This document shows positions 1 through 5,962 of a stretch of DNA of 9,587 bases, piece after piece. A model generated the notes under the pieces. The model saw nothing but the letters and a program-made list of their open reading frames with translations, was not told where the DNA came from and did not search any database. This DNA comes from RGIG3009 sp045541495 (GTDB lineage Bacteria > Bacillota > Clostridia > Oscillospirales > Acutalibacteraceae): positions 1 through 9,587 of the forward strand of contig JAZQJE010000014.1 in NCBI GenBank assembly GCA_045541495.1, read 5' to 3'. The stretch's first letter is position 1. Every line of letters starts with the position of its first letter. The translations under genes were made by a program, and so were the position numbers.

Positions 1-208
1 GTTCTTCATCCACCGCCCGCTGTATGGTAAGGCCCATTAAGAAGAAATTTCCCACAGCAGCTATGACACCGAGTAAGTTTCCCAGCAAAACGGTGTAATC
101 CCATTTTCCCGCAACCAAAAAAACAGCCTGCATCAGCACACTGAGAATGAGTGTGATCCACGTTATATATCTTGTTTCTTTCAGAACAGTTGAATCAACT
201 TTTTTCAA
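1..208 (-). CDS. AtpI-like small membrane protein (ATP synthase subunit I family), N-terminal part
   Basis: The reading frame is open from a TTG at 208 to the window edge, so about 69 N-terminal residues are present and the C-terminus is missing. The protein begins KKVDSTVLKETRYI and then shows two hydrophobic segments (about residues 15-32 and 38-60). The second reads LLGNLLGVIAAVGNFFLMGL and ends in a charged QRAVDEE turn. This layout resembles the small AtpI-like protein that often precedes the F-type ATP synthase genes in Clostridia, where it is thought to help assemble the membrane rotor ring. The TTG start is chosen because AAAGG lies 10 bases upstream, a good promoter sits just before it, and no ATG is available. 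If the assignment is right, atpB should follow beyond the left edge. The family call is by pattern recognition only. Confidence 0.6.
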   Translation of the reverse strand, partial: MKKVDSTVLKETRYITWITLILSVLMQAVFLVAGKWDYTVLLGNLLGVIAAVGNFFLMGLTIQRAVDEE

Positions 209-240
209 ACCGACCAAACCTTTAACAAAAGAATATTTAT

Positions 241-268
241 ATTATATCACAATTGTAAAAAACTTCAA
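241..268 (-). promoter_or_regulatory. Sigma-A promoter of the AtpI-like gene
   Basis: On the minus strand TTGAAG (268-263) and a perfect TATAAT (246-241) are separated by 16 bases. Transcription would start near 234, leaving a leader of about 26 bases before the TTG start. It lies just downstream of the MATE terminator, so the AtpI-like gene begins a new transcription unit. Confidence 0.6.
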
Positions 269-300
269 TCGCTATTGTCAACATAATTTATAATTAACAA

Positions 301-334
301 AAAAAATGACCGATACTGAAATCGGCCATTTTTT
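301..334 (-). terminator. Intrinsic terminator after the MATE gene
   Basis: A 14-base-pair stem (301-314 with 321-334) surrounds a 6-base loop. The core is ATGGCCGAT on the minus strand, with one G-U wobble that pairs only in the minus-strand RNA, and it is flanked by A and T runs on both sides. It lies about 30 bases past the MATE stop codon and ends that transcript. Confidence 0.85.
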
Positions 335-363
335 GGGAATCGGTATTTGATTTTTCGTCACAC

Positions 364-1740
364 TTATGCAACGATTCGTTTGATCCAGACGCCTCTTTTG
401 ACAAACAGATAACCGATTAGGCATTTAATCGCGTTTAATCCTTGACAAATGGCATAAATGGGCAAAATGGATAACCCCGTGAAATTACACAGTAAAAAGG
501 CGGCAGGGACGCTGAACGCCCAAACAAACCCCGAATCAAACAAGAGGGTGACAAAGGCTTCGCCGCCGGAACGCAACGTAAAATACGACGCATGGGCAAA
601 GGCGTCCAACGGCATCGCCAAAGCGCAGATCTGCATCATACGCGTCGCCAGTAACCGCACATGGTCCTCTAACTTGTAAAAGTCGGGAATAAATTCCGCG
701 CAGACGGCAAATGCGATCGCCACCACAACGCTGACAAAGATGGAGAAGGCAATCAACTTTACGGAGGCATCTTTGGCTTCATCCTTTTTGCCCGCGCCCA
801 GCAACTGTCCCAGTACAATACCGATGGCAACTCCCACCGCCATAAAAGCGGTACTGAAAACGTTAAAGAAGGTTTGGACGATGTTGCTGGCGGCTACAAC
901 TTCTAACCCTTCGCCCGAATAACATTGATTGACGAGCGCGATACCTGCGGCCCACATGGTTTCGTTCGCCATCAGCGGCAACCCTTTTACGGCGATATTT
1001 TTCACCAGTGATAGCGGTACACGGGGACTGCGAAAAGCACCGACAATAAAGGGGTTGTGTTGACGATCGATCCCTGTCCATATCGCCACTACCGCCACTT
1101 CTACAAAACGGGAGATCACCGTCGCGATGGCCGCACCGATCACCCCCAATTTGGGAGCGCCGAAATTACCGAAGATCAACGTATAGTTCAAACTCAAATT
1201 CACAAGTACAGCCGCTATACCTGCTATCATGGGCGGTACGGTCTTCCCTGTTTCGCGCAAGGTACTGGAATAACTTTGCACCAACGCCGTAGGAACCAAT
1301 CCGATCAACATGACAGCTAAATAGTCCCGTCCCGCTTTCAGCGAAGCGACGGCATCGGCGGCCGCGCCTTCTCCCTTCAAGTATAAACGGATCAGATCAT
1401 CGCCGAAAAACACAAACAACACGATTGCCGCCACGGCAAGAAACGTGCAAAACAACAGTTTAAACCGAAAGGTATCTCTCACGCCTTTATGGTCGTTGTT
1501 ACCGAAAAATTGTGCGCCGAAAATGCCCGCGCCCGATACCGCCCCGAAGATACACAAATTAAACACAAAGATCAACTGGTTTGCCACCGATACGCCGATC
1601 ATTTCCGTTTGGCCCACTTGACCGACCATCAGGTTATCCAGCATATTGACAAAGTTGGTGATCCCGTTTTGTATTAAAATAGGAAGCATCAGCGCAAATA
1701 CTTGTTTGTAAAACCGCCGATCTCCGATCAATCGTTTCAT
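364..1740 (-). CDS. MATE family multidrug/organic cation efflux transporter
   Basis: A 458-residue integral membrane protein, the normal length for the MATE family, with about twelve hydrophobic segments. The N-terminus carries the family pattern: PILIQNGITNFVNMLDNLMV followed by GQVGQTEMIGVSVANQ, then a GAGIFGAQFFG stretch in the second helix pair. The second half repeats the fold with the GLPLMANETMWAAGIALVNQ region. Members export cationic drugs, dyes or metabolites in exchange for Na+ or H+; the substrate cannot be told from sequence. The ATG at 1740 is preceded by GGAGGG 8 bases upstream. The gene has its own promoter (1771-1799) and terminator (301-334), so it is probably monocistronic. 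It is divergent from the amidase gene and shares its promoter region. Confidence 0.92.
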   Translation of the reverse strand: MKRLIGDRRFYKQVFALMLPILIQNGITNFVNMLDNLMVGQVGQTEMIGVSVANQLIFVFNLCIFGAVSGAGIFGAQFFGNNDHKGVRDTFRFKLLFCTFLAVAAIVLFVFFGDDLIRLYLKGEGAAADAVASLKAGRDYLAVMLIGLVPTALVQSYSSTLRETGKTVPPMIAGIAAVLVNLSLNYTLIFGNFGAPKLGVIGAAIATVISRFVEVAVVAIWTGIDRQHNPFIVGAFRSPRVPLSLVKNIAVKGLPLMANETMWAAGIALVNQCYSGEGLEVVAASNIVQTFFNVFSTAFMAVGVAIGIVLGQLLGAGKKDEAKDASVKLIAFSIFVSVVVAIAFAVCAEFIPDFYKLEDHVRLLATRMMQICALAMPLDAFAHASYFTLRSGGEAFVTLLFDSGFVWAFSVPAAFLLCNFTGLSILPIYAICQGLNAIKCLIGYLFVKRGVWIKRIVA

Positions 1741-1770
1741 TCTTCGATCCCTCCGTATTAACCGAAGCCA

Positions 1771-1799
1771 ATTCTATCACAGTTTTCGTTGTTTATCAA
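1771..1799 (-). promoter_or_regulatory. Sigma-A promoter of the MATE gene
   Basis: Minus-strand TTGATA (1799-1794) and TAGAAT (1776-1771) lie 17 bases apart, with the GGAGGG ribosome binding site a short way downstream. The -35 box shares one base with the -35 box of the divergent amidase promoter. Confidence 0.65.
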
Positions 1800-1817
1800 G
1801 CAACAACTGCATATATT
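1789..1817 (+). promoter_or_regulatory. Possible divergent promoter of the amidase gene
   Basis: TTGTTT (1789-1794) and TATATT (1812-1817) are spaced by 17 bases. The -35 box is weak. Transcription would start close to 1824, directly in front of the ribosome binding site at 1825-1832, so the leader would be only about 14 bases long. It abuts the MATE promoter head to head. Confidence 0.4.
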
Positions 1818-1837
1818 ACCCTTAAGAGGTGATATTC

Positions 1838-2320
1838 ATGACAACCCATCCTTATGACCGTTCTTCTGCCGTGGCATACGCCCGCCGTTGGGCACTAAGT
1901 CGTAATCCCGCCTATTACGATTTTCAACACATCGGCGGTGATTGCACCAATTTTGCCTCACAATGTTTGTATGCAGGAACCGGTGTTATGAACACCACTC
2001 CCACTATGGGATGGTATTACCGCTCGTTATCCGATCGCGCGCCCGCATGGAGCGGCGTGGAATACCTGTATAATTTTTTGGTGAACAACCGTTCCGTAGG
2101 GCCGTATGGACATGTTGTTTCTTTCCATGAAGCGCAGGTAGGCGATATTGTGCAATTAGGGTCAGCAGACGGTCGTTTTTATCATTCACCCGTTATCACC
2201 GCTGTCACCCCTGTGATCTTGATAGCGGCACATTCCGATGATGCGTTGGATCGCCCCCTCTCTTCGTATTTGTTTGCCGTCTGCCGTTTTATTCACATCG
2301 ACGGGGTGCGAAAGAAATAG
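1838..2320 (+). CDS. Small amidase-domain protein (Amidase_6-like, cysteine hydrolase)
   Basis: A 160-residue protein that is essentially a single putative amidase domain of the kind found in many Firmicutes. Diagnostic features are YDRSSAVAYARRWA at the start, NPAYYDF, the nucleophile motif GGDCTNFASQC (Cys36), MGWYYRS, RAPAWSGV, VGDIVQL and the His motif FYHSPVIT (His116). These are followed by AAHSDDALDRPLSSY. The family is related to NlpC/P60-type cysteine hydrolases and is thought to cut amide bonds, often in cell-wall material; no substrate is proven for this form. There is no signal peptide or wall-binding domain, so this copy appears to be cytoplasmic. The ATG at 1838 is preferred over the in-frame GTG at 1829, because that GTG lies inside the ribosome binding site AGAGGTGA (1825-1832). 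Confidence 0.85.
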   Translation: MTTHPYDRSSAVAYARRWALSRNPAYYDFQHIGGDCTNFASQCLYAGTGVMNTTPTMGWYYRSLSDRAPAWSGVEYLYNFLVNNRSVGPYGHVVSFHEAQVGDIVQLGSADGRFYHSPVITAVTPVILIAAHSDDALDRPLSSYLFAVCRFIHIDGVRKK

Positions 2321-2346
2321 ACAATCGCTTTGAAGTGTGCTATGCT
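2318..2346 (+). promoter_or_regulatory. Promoter of the nitroreductase gene
   Basis: TAGACA (2318-2323) and TATGCT (2341-2346) are separated by exactly 17 bases. The -35 box uses the amidase stop codon as its first three bases. Transcription would start near 2353, just before the AGGAG ribosome binding site, so the leader is very short. Read-through from the amidase gene remains possible, since no terminator lies between. Confidence 0.5.
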
Positions 2347-2367
2347 TTCTTCAGAGGAGAGATATCT

Positions 2368-2895
2368 ATGGATTTTTTAGCCATCGCCAAAACTCGGCAA
2401 TCCTGCCGCCGCTATGACGCTGATCGTCCCGTAGAACGGGAGAAGTTGGAGGCGGTGTTACAGGCAGCGCGGTTGGCACCGTCTGCTTGTAACGGTCAAC
2501 CCTATCACCTAACCGTATGTCACGGCGGCACCGCCAAACAGGTCGCCGCCGCCACGACGGGAATGGGCATGAACCGTTTTGCCGAACAAGCACCGATCAT
2601 AATCGTTGTTTCGGAAGAACCCTATGTTAAAAGCGCCGCTGTAGGTTCCCGCTTAAAGCACAACGACTATCGGTCCATGGACATCGGCATTGTAACCGCC
2701 TACCTTACCGCCGAAGCCACTGCCCAGGGATTGGGCACCTGTATATTGGGATGGTTTGACGACGACAAGATCCGCGCCATCTGCGATCTTCGCCATCCCG
2801 TTCGCTTGGTCATTGCCATGGGATATCCTCACAGGGATGACACCTTGCGAGCAAAGAAACGAAAATCGGTAGCAGAACTCATTTCCGAACGATAA
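2368..2895 (+). CDS. Nitroreductase family protein (FMN-dependent oxidoreductase)
   Basis: A 175-residue protein of the compact nitroreductase class. It begins MDFLAIAKTRQSCRRYD, the FMN-phosphate-binding arginine motif, followed by LAPSACNGQPYH (residues about 36-47), the second FMN contact. The central DIGIVTAYLTAEATAQGLGTC helix and the WFDDDKIRAICDL and VIAMGYPHRD motifs complete the usual order. Such enzymes are cytoplasmic homodimers that use NAD(P)H to reduce nitro groups, quinones or flavins; the true substrate is not visible here. The ATG at 2368 is chosen over an upstream in-frame codon because AGGAGAG lies 8-9 bases before it. The gap to the amidase gene is 47 bases. The gene runs convergently towards dacF, with an IS remnant in between. 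Confidence 0.88.
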   Translation: MDFLAIAKTRQSCRRYDADRPVEREKLEAVLQAARLAPSACNGQPYHLTVCHGGTAKQVAAATTGMGMNRFAEQAPIIIVVSEEPYVKSAAVGSRLKHNDYRSMDIGIVTAYLTAEATAQGLGTCILGWFDDDKIRAICDLRHPVRLVIAMGYPHRDDTLRAKKRKSVAELISER

Positions 2896-2976
2896 ACGAA
2901 ACCGCCTTGAAATTTTGGACTGCTCCAAATTGTGCGGACAGTACAAAAACAACCTCTACGGTAGTGGAATTAAATT

Positions 2977-3188
2977 TTAAGCAACAAACTGACTTCGCTT
3001 TTCGAGTGGAGTCAGTTTTGTTTTTAGTTGGATACGCTGATGATTGCAGAAATGAAGGTATTTATCAATAAGAAGGCGAGCCTCAGCAAACGTTTGCAAT
3101 TTAACACGATGAATACACTCAGTTTTAAGAATAGCATTTCTTCGATTTGTGGCAACAGCATTTGTACCTGTTGATATTGTCGTGACAT
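2977..3188 (-). pseudogene. IS3-type transposase remnant: OrfA start joined to OrfB end
   Basis: From an ATG at 3188 the minus strand reads MSRQYQQVQMLLPQIEEM, which looks like the start of an IS3-type OrfA. It then loses the frame. From about 3132 another frame reads ILKTECIHRVKLQTFAEARL, continues through LHFCNHQRIQLKTKLTPLEK and stops at 2977. This second part is the typical end of the IS3-family OrfB integrase, after the final catalytic Glu region. The DDE catalytic core is therefore missing. The join falls within a few bases of 3133, which points to one large internal deletion rather than slow decay, because both remaining parts are still clean. Confidence 0.7.
2986..3025 (+). terminator. 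Terminator-like hairpin in the IS remnant, facing the nitroreductase transcript
   Basis: AAACTGACT (2986-2994) pairs with AGTCAGTTT (3010-3018) and is followed on the plus strand by TTGTTTTT. It lies inside the OrfB remnant, about 90 bases past the nitroreductase stop codon. No other terminator is seen for that gene, so this hairpin probably ends its transcript. Confidence 0.5.
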
Positions 3189-3195
3189 AGTAAAA

Positions 3196-3227
3196 CCCCT
3201 ATTGTAAGTATTATCCTACAATAGGGG
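3196..3227. repeat. Perfect 11-bp inverted repeat at the transposase start
   Basis: CCCCTATTGTA (3196-3206) and TACAATAGGGG (3217-3227) pair perfectly around a 10-base loop. On the minus strand it ends seven bases before the OrfA ATG and is followed by TTTTAC. It could block read-through translation from dacF into the transposase start. It could also act as a weak terminator for dacF, which has no other visible one. Confidence 0.7.
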
Positions 3228-3238
3228 GCTTTTGTCTA
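3210..3238 (-). promoter_or_regulatory. Transposase promoter of the IS remnant
   Basis: Minus-strand TAGACA (3238-3233) and GATAAT (3215-3210) are 17 bases apart. The -10 box falls in the loop and arm of the 11-bp inverted repeat, so only RNA started outside the element would contain the whole hairpin. This fits the common IS strategy of hiding the transposase start from outside transcripts. Confidence 0.45.
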
Positions 3239-3286
3239 TTGTCCGTTTTTACGGGACCTGTTCATTTGGCAGGACGGCTCCTTTTC

Positions 3287-4531
3287 TTATGAACATAGGG
3301 CCGCAAGCAAACGGGAAAATGATGCTCCGAAATCCAACCGCGCCACACTTTCTGTTACGCGAATGGGGTATACCGCCAAGGTTTCTCCGTTTAAGGTCAA
3401 GGTGACCTCTCCGACAATCTGCCCCGTTTCCACGGGCGCTTCCACATCCTGCGCGATCTCAATGGTGCGCGTGATCTGTTTCTCTGTTCCCTTTTGCACC
3501 AAAAACGGTGTCAGCTCGTCAGCGACGGTGTCAATTTCCTCGCATACCCCACGCAATACCTTTACGGGTGATAAGATCGTATCATCTAAAGAGGGAGTGT
3601 ATAAATTATAATTGGCAAATCCAAAATCCAACAGTTTCCGCGCACCACCGAATCGTTCATCGGTGGTCTCACACCCCAATATCACCGCCACCAAACCCAA
3701 TCCGTTGCGTTCGGCCGTGGCCGATAAATTGTGCCCCGCTGTTGAAGTGGTACCGGTTTTCAAGCCCGTTGCGCCATCGTAAAAACGAATGAGTTTATTG
3801 GTATTAACCAGTTGTGATTGCCCATCCCGCAAGGTATCCATCCAAATCGTGGTATAGCGTTTAATGGCCGTGTGTTTCATCAGTTCTTTGGACATGAGGG
3901 CCACATCATAGGCGCTGGAATAGGCTTCGTCGTTGAGGCCGCTGCAGTCTAAAAAGTGGGTATCGTTCATTCCCAACTCGGCGGCACGGACATTCATACG
4001 TTCCACAAATCCTTCCACCGATCCCGCCACATGTTCCGCTAAGGCGGCGCAAGCGTCGTTTGCCGATACCACTGCTGCGGCTTTGAGAAGATCATGAACA
4101 GTCATGATCTCCCCCGGCTCTAACCAAATTTGCGATCCGCCCATGGATGCTGCCACCGAAGAGCAAGTAACCATATCATCATAATCGATGGCTTCAGCAT
4201 CAATGGCTTCCATCACCAGCAACATGGTCATGATCTTGGTCACCGAAGCAATGGGCAGTTTTTCGTGAGGATTCTTTTCATACAATACCGTCCCCGACGA
4301 CAGATCCATCAACAAGGCGGATCTGCCGCCGATCTGCAATGCCGATCCATCGGCAAGGGTTTCCTGTGCCCAGTCATCGCTTAACACCGTAGGAGCTTTT
4401 AACGCCATCAATTGATCGGCGGTCTCGCCGGATTCCGTATCTATGATGACAGTCGCCGCCATTCCGTTTACAGGACATACCAAGAGCACACAACAGAGTA
4501 ATACCGTCAACAGTCGTTTTGATCGTTTCAT
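3287..4531 (-). CDS. dacF: D-alanyl-D-alanine carboxypeptidase, DacF/PBP5 type
   Basis: A 414-residue low-molecular-weight penicillin-binding protein that removes the terminal D-alanine from peptidoglycan stem peptides outside the membrane. Residues 1-25 form a signal peptide (KRSKR, a hydrophobic core, then a GMAAT cleavage region). All three active-site motifs are present: SVTK with Ser96 and Lys99, SAN at 156-158 and KTG at 258-260. A PBP5_C-like beta domain follows from about residue 315. The C-terminal tail is short and weakly amphipathic (FSRLLAAL) and may anchor the protein to the membrane. The ATG at 4531 follows GAGGTGA. Only about 50 bases separate it from the prs terminator and I see no clear sigma-A promoter there; B. 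subtilis dacF uses a sporulation sigma factor. The symbol is by family, and dacA/dacB-type naming is possible. Confidence 0.9.
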   Translation of the reverse strand: MKRSKRLLTVLLCCVLLVCPVNGMAATVIIDTESGETADQLMALKAPTVLSDDWAQETLADGSALQIGGRSALLMDLSSGTVLYEKNPHEKLPIASVTKIMTMLLVMEAIDAEAIDYDDMVTCSSVAASMGGSQIWLEPGEIMTVHDLLKAAAVVSANDACAALAEHVAGSVEGFVERMNVRAAELGMNDTHFLDCSGLNDEAYSSAYDVALMSKELMKHTAIKRYTTIWMDTLRDGQSQLVNTNKLIRFYDGATGLKTGTTSTAGHNLSATAERNGLGLVAVILGCETTDERFGGARKLLDFGFANYNLYTPSLDDTILSPVKVLRGVCEEIDTVADELTPFLVQKGTEKQITRTIEIAQDVEAPVETGQIVGEVTLTLNGETLAVYPIRVTESVARLDFGASFSRLLAALCS

Positions 4532-4583
4532 ATACTCACCTCTATCTGCTCCATCCTATGCCCGTATCCCCGCAGAATATGAC

Positions 4584-4619
4584 AAAAAGACGCGGCATCG
4601 ACCGATGCCGCGTCTTTTT
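4584..4619 (-). terminator. Strong intrinsic terminator after prs
   Basis: A near-perfect GC-rich hairpin: GACGCGGCATC and GATGCCGCGTC around a 4-base loop (4600-4603), flanked by AAAAA on one side and TTTTT on the other. It begins 12 bases past the prs stop codon. The A/T flanks make it look two-way, but only the minus-strand transcript is known to need it here. Confidence 0.92.
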
Positions 4620-4630
4620 ATCTTGATAGA

Positions 4631-5776
4631 TCAGCTATGTTTTTCCAGCAATTTCCTGATCTTTTCATGGGAATCGATCAAGGCGCTGACAGACACATCG
4701 TGGTTGAGAGCCGCGATGAAATACGCGATGTATTTGGACACATCCACTTCGCAGAACCACTCGCGCTTTTTCAATTCATCCGAACGGTAGGTCAAGTTGG
4801 TACCCAACACACCGTCGATGATACCGTCGGCATACGCTTTATCAAACTTCTCCAAGCCGTTTGTGAAGATGGCATAGGTAGCATAAGCGAAAATGCGGCC
4901 TGCTTTGCGTTGTTTCAGTTCATAGGCGATATCCAGCATGGATTCGCCGGAAGAGATGATATCGTCCGCAATAAAGATATCTTTTCCTTCCACGGAGTTA
5001 CCCAAATATTCATGGGCAACAATGGGATTGCGGCCGTTTACCACATGGGCATAGTCACGGCGTTTGTAGAACATACCCAAATCCACACCCAGCGTGGAAG
5101 CATAGTACATGTTACGCGCCATGGCACCTTCGTCGGGGCTGACGATCATGAGATTGTGACGGTTAGCGGCCACTTCGGGATAACGGCGGAACAAGGCTTT
5201 CAACACCTGATAAGCGGGAATCGCATTATCAAAACCCATCAGCGGAACAGCGTTTTGTACACGGGGATCATGGGCATCAAAAGTGAGCACATTGGATACA
5301 CCCATACGTTCCAATTCCTGTAACGCCACCGCACAGTCCAACGACTCGCGATAGTTACGGCGATGTTGTCTGCCGCCAAACAAAATGGGCATGATCACAT
5401 TGATACGGTGGGCCTTACCGCCCGCCGCTTGAATGATGCGCTTCAGATCTTGGAAATGATCGTCAGGGGACATACTGTTTTCACTGCCGAAGATCTTATA
5501 TTTGCAATTGTAGTTGCCCACATCCACCAAAATAAATAGGTCATCACCGCGGATGCTGGACTTGATGAGGCCTTTACCGTCACCGGATGAAAAACGCGGA
5601 CACTCCGCTTCCACTAAAAACGTATCTTCGCCGCGACCGGCATTTTTTGCCCAGTTGGTTAAATAATAATCGATCTTTGCTGCCAATTCCTCAGTACCGG
5701 GTTGGGCAATAATACTCAATTGGGCAACCTGGTTGGATTGGGCAAATACGGTCTCACTGGTCAATCCTTGTGTCAT
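4631..5776 (-). CDS. prs: Ribose-phosphate pyrophosphokinase, long divergent form
   Basis: A 381-residue protein that should make PRPP from ribose 5-phosphate and ATP for nucleotide, histidine and NAD synthesis. It is longer than the usual bacterial enzyme of about 315 residues, with an extra N-terminal stretch of about 60 residues. Recognisable parts are GRQHRRNYRES (about 135-145), FDAHDPRVQNAVP (166-178, matching the metal-binding DLH..Q region), SPDEGAMAR (213-221), YKRR and the PRPP loop IADDIISSGESM (269-280). The PRPP loop has SSGES where the classical form has DTAGT or similar. This variant recurs in Clostridia, so it may be the main Prs there, but activity is inferred. The ATG at 5776 follows GAGGGGG at 9 bases. 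It has its own promoter and a strong terminator and is divergent from hflX. Confidence 0.85.
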   Translation of the reverse strand: MTQGLTSETVFAQSNQVAQLSIIAQPGTEELAAKIDYYLTNWAKNAGRGEDTFLVEAECPRFSSGDGKGLIKSSIRGDDLFILVDVGNYNCKYKIFGSENSMSPDDHFQDLKRIIQAAGGKAHRINVIMPILFGGRQHRRNYRESLDCAVALQELERMGVSNVLTFDAHDPRVQNAVPLMGFDNAIPAYQVLKALFRRYPEVAANRHNLMIVSPDEGAMARNMYYASTLGVDLGMFYKRRDYAHVVNGRNPIVAHEYLGNSVEGKDIFIADDIISSGESMLDIAYELKQRKAGRIFAYATYAIFTNGLEKFDKAYADGIIDGVLGTNLTYRSDELKKREWFCEVDVSKYIAYFIAALNHDVSVSALIDSHEKIRKLLEKHS

Positions 5777-5819
5777 AATGCATATCCCCCTCTAATAAAG
5801 CAAATACTATTCGTATACG

Positions 5820-5848
5820 ATTGTACCACAAAATTCGACTGATGAAAA
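5820..5848 (-). promoter_or_regulatory. Promoter of prs
   Basis: Minus-strand TTTTCA (5848-5843) and TACAAT (5825-5820) lie 17 bases apart. The -10 box is preceded by TGG, making an extended -10 element. A leader of about 35 bases would follow before the prs start. A second option is TTGTGG with TAGTAT a little downstream. Confidence 0.55.
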
Positions 5849-5902
5849 CACTAAATTTCACTTTTTTCGTGGAATTTTTAAGGTTTTTTCCCTGTCTCGC
5901 TA

Positions 5903-5932
5903 TGGACTTTGCACAATCAATGGGTGTATACT
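5903..5932 (+). promoter_or_regulatory. Likely promoter of hflX
   Basis: TGGACT (5903-5908) and TATACT (5927-5932) are 18 bases apart. Transcription would start near 5939 and give a short leader containing the AAAGGAG ribosome binding site. The -35 box is only a partial match. Confidence 0.45.
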
Positions 5933-5962
5933 GATAAAAACACCCCCTTAAAGGAGAACACA

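Larger units (their letters stand above)
2916..3275 (-). mobile_element. Internally deleted IS3-family element (about 360 bp remnant)
   Basis: Between the nitroreductase and dacF stop codons lies a short element with an IS3-like layout. A transposase-type promoter and start sit at the right end, a transposase C-terminus at the left end, and nothing of the catalytic core between them. The two outer ends are imperfect inverted repeats: GGACTGCTCCAAAT at 2917-2930 against GTCCTGCCAAAT read on the minus strand from 3275. They share CTG, CCAAAT and, further in, an AAAAAC block. I see no clear target duplication, and the exact boundaries are uncertain by about 10 bases. It cannot move by itself but could be mobilised in trans by an intact relative. 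Confidence 0.65.

Noticed and set aside
4637..5323. Long plus-strand frame opposite prs (228 residues)
   Set aside because: It is the antisense shadow of the well-supported prs gene; the residue pattern is His-rich and mirrors the prs codons.
5754..5785. Nine-residue frame MHYDTRIDQ overlapping the prs start as a leader peptide
   Set aside because: Its ATG lies only two to three bases after the GGGGG of the ribosome binding site, too close for initiation, and it is out of frame with prs by chance.
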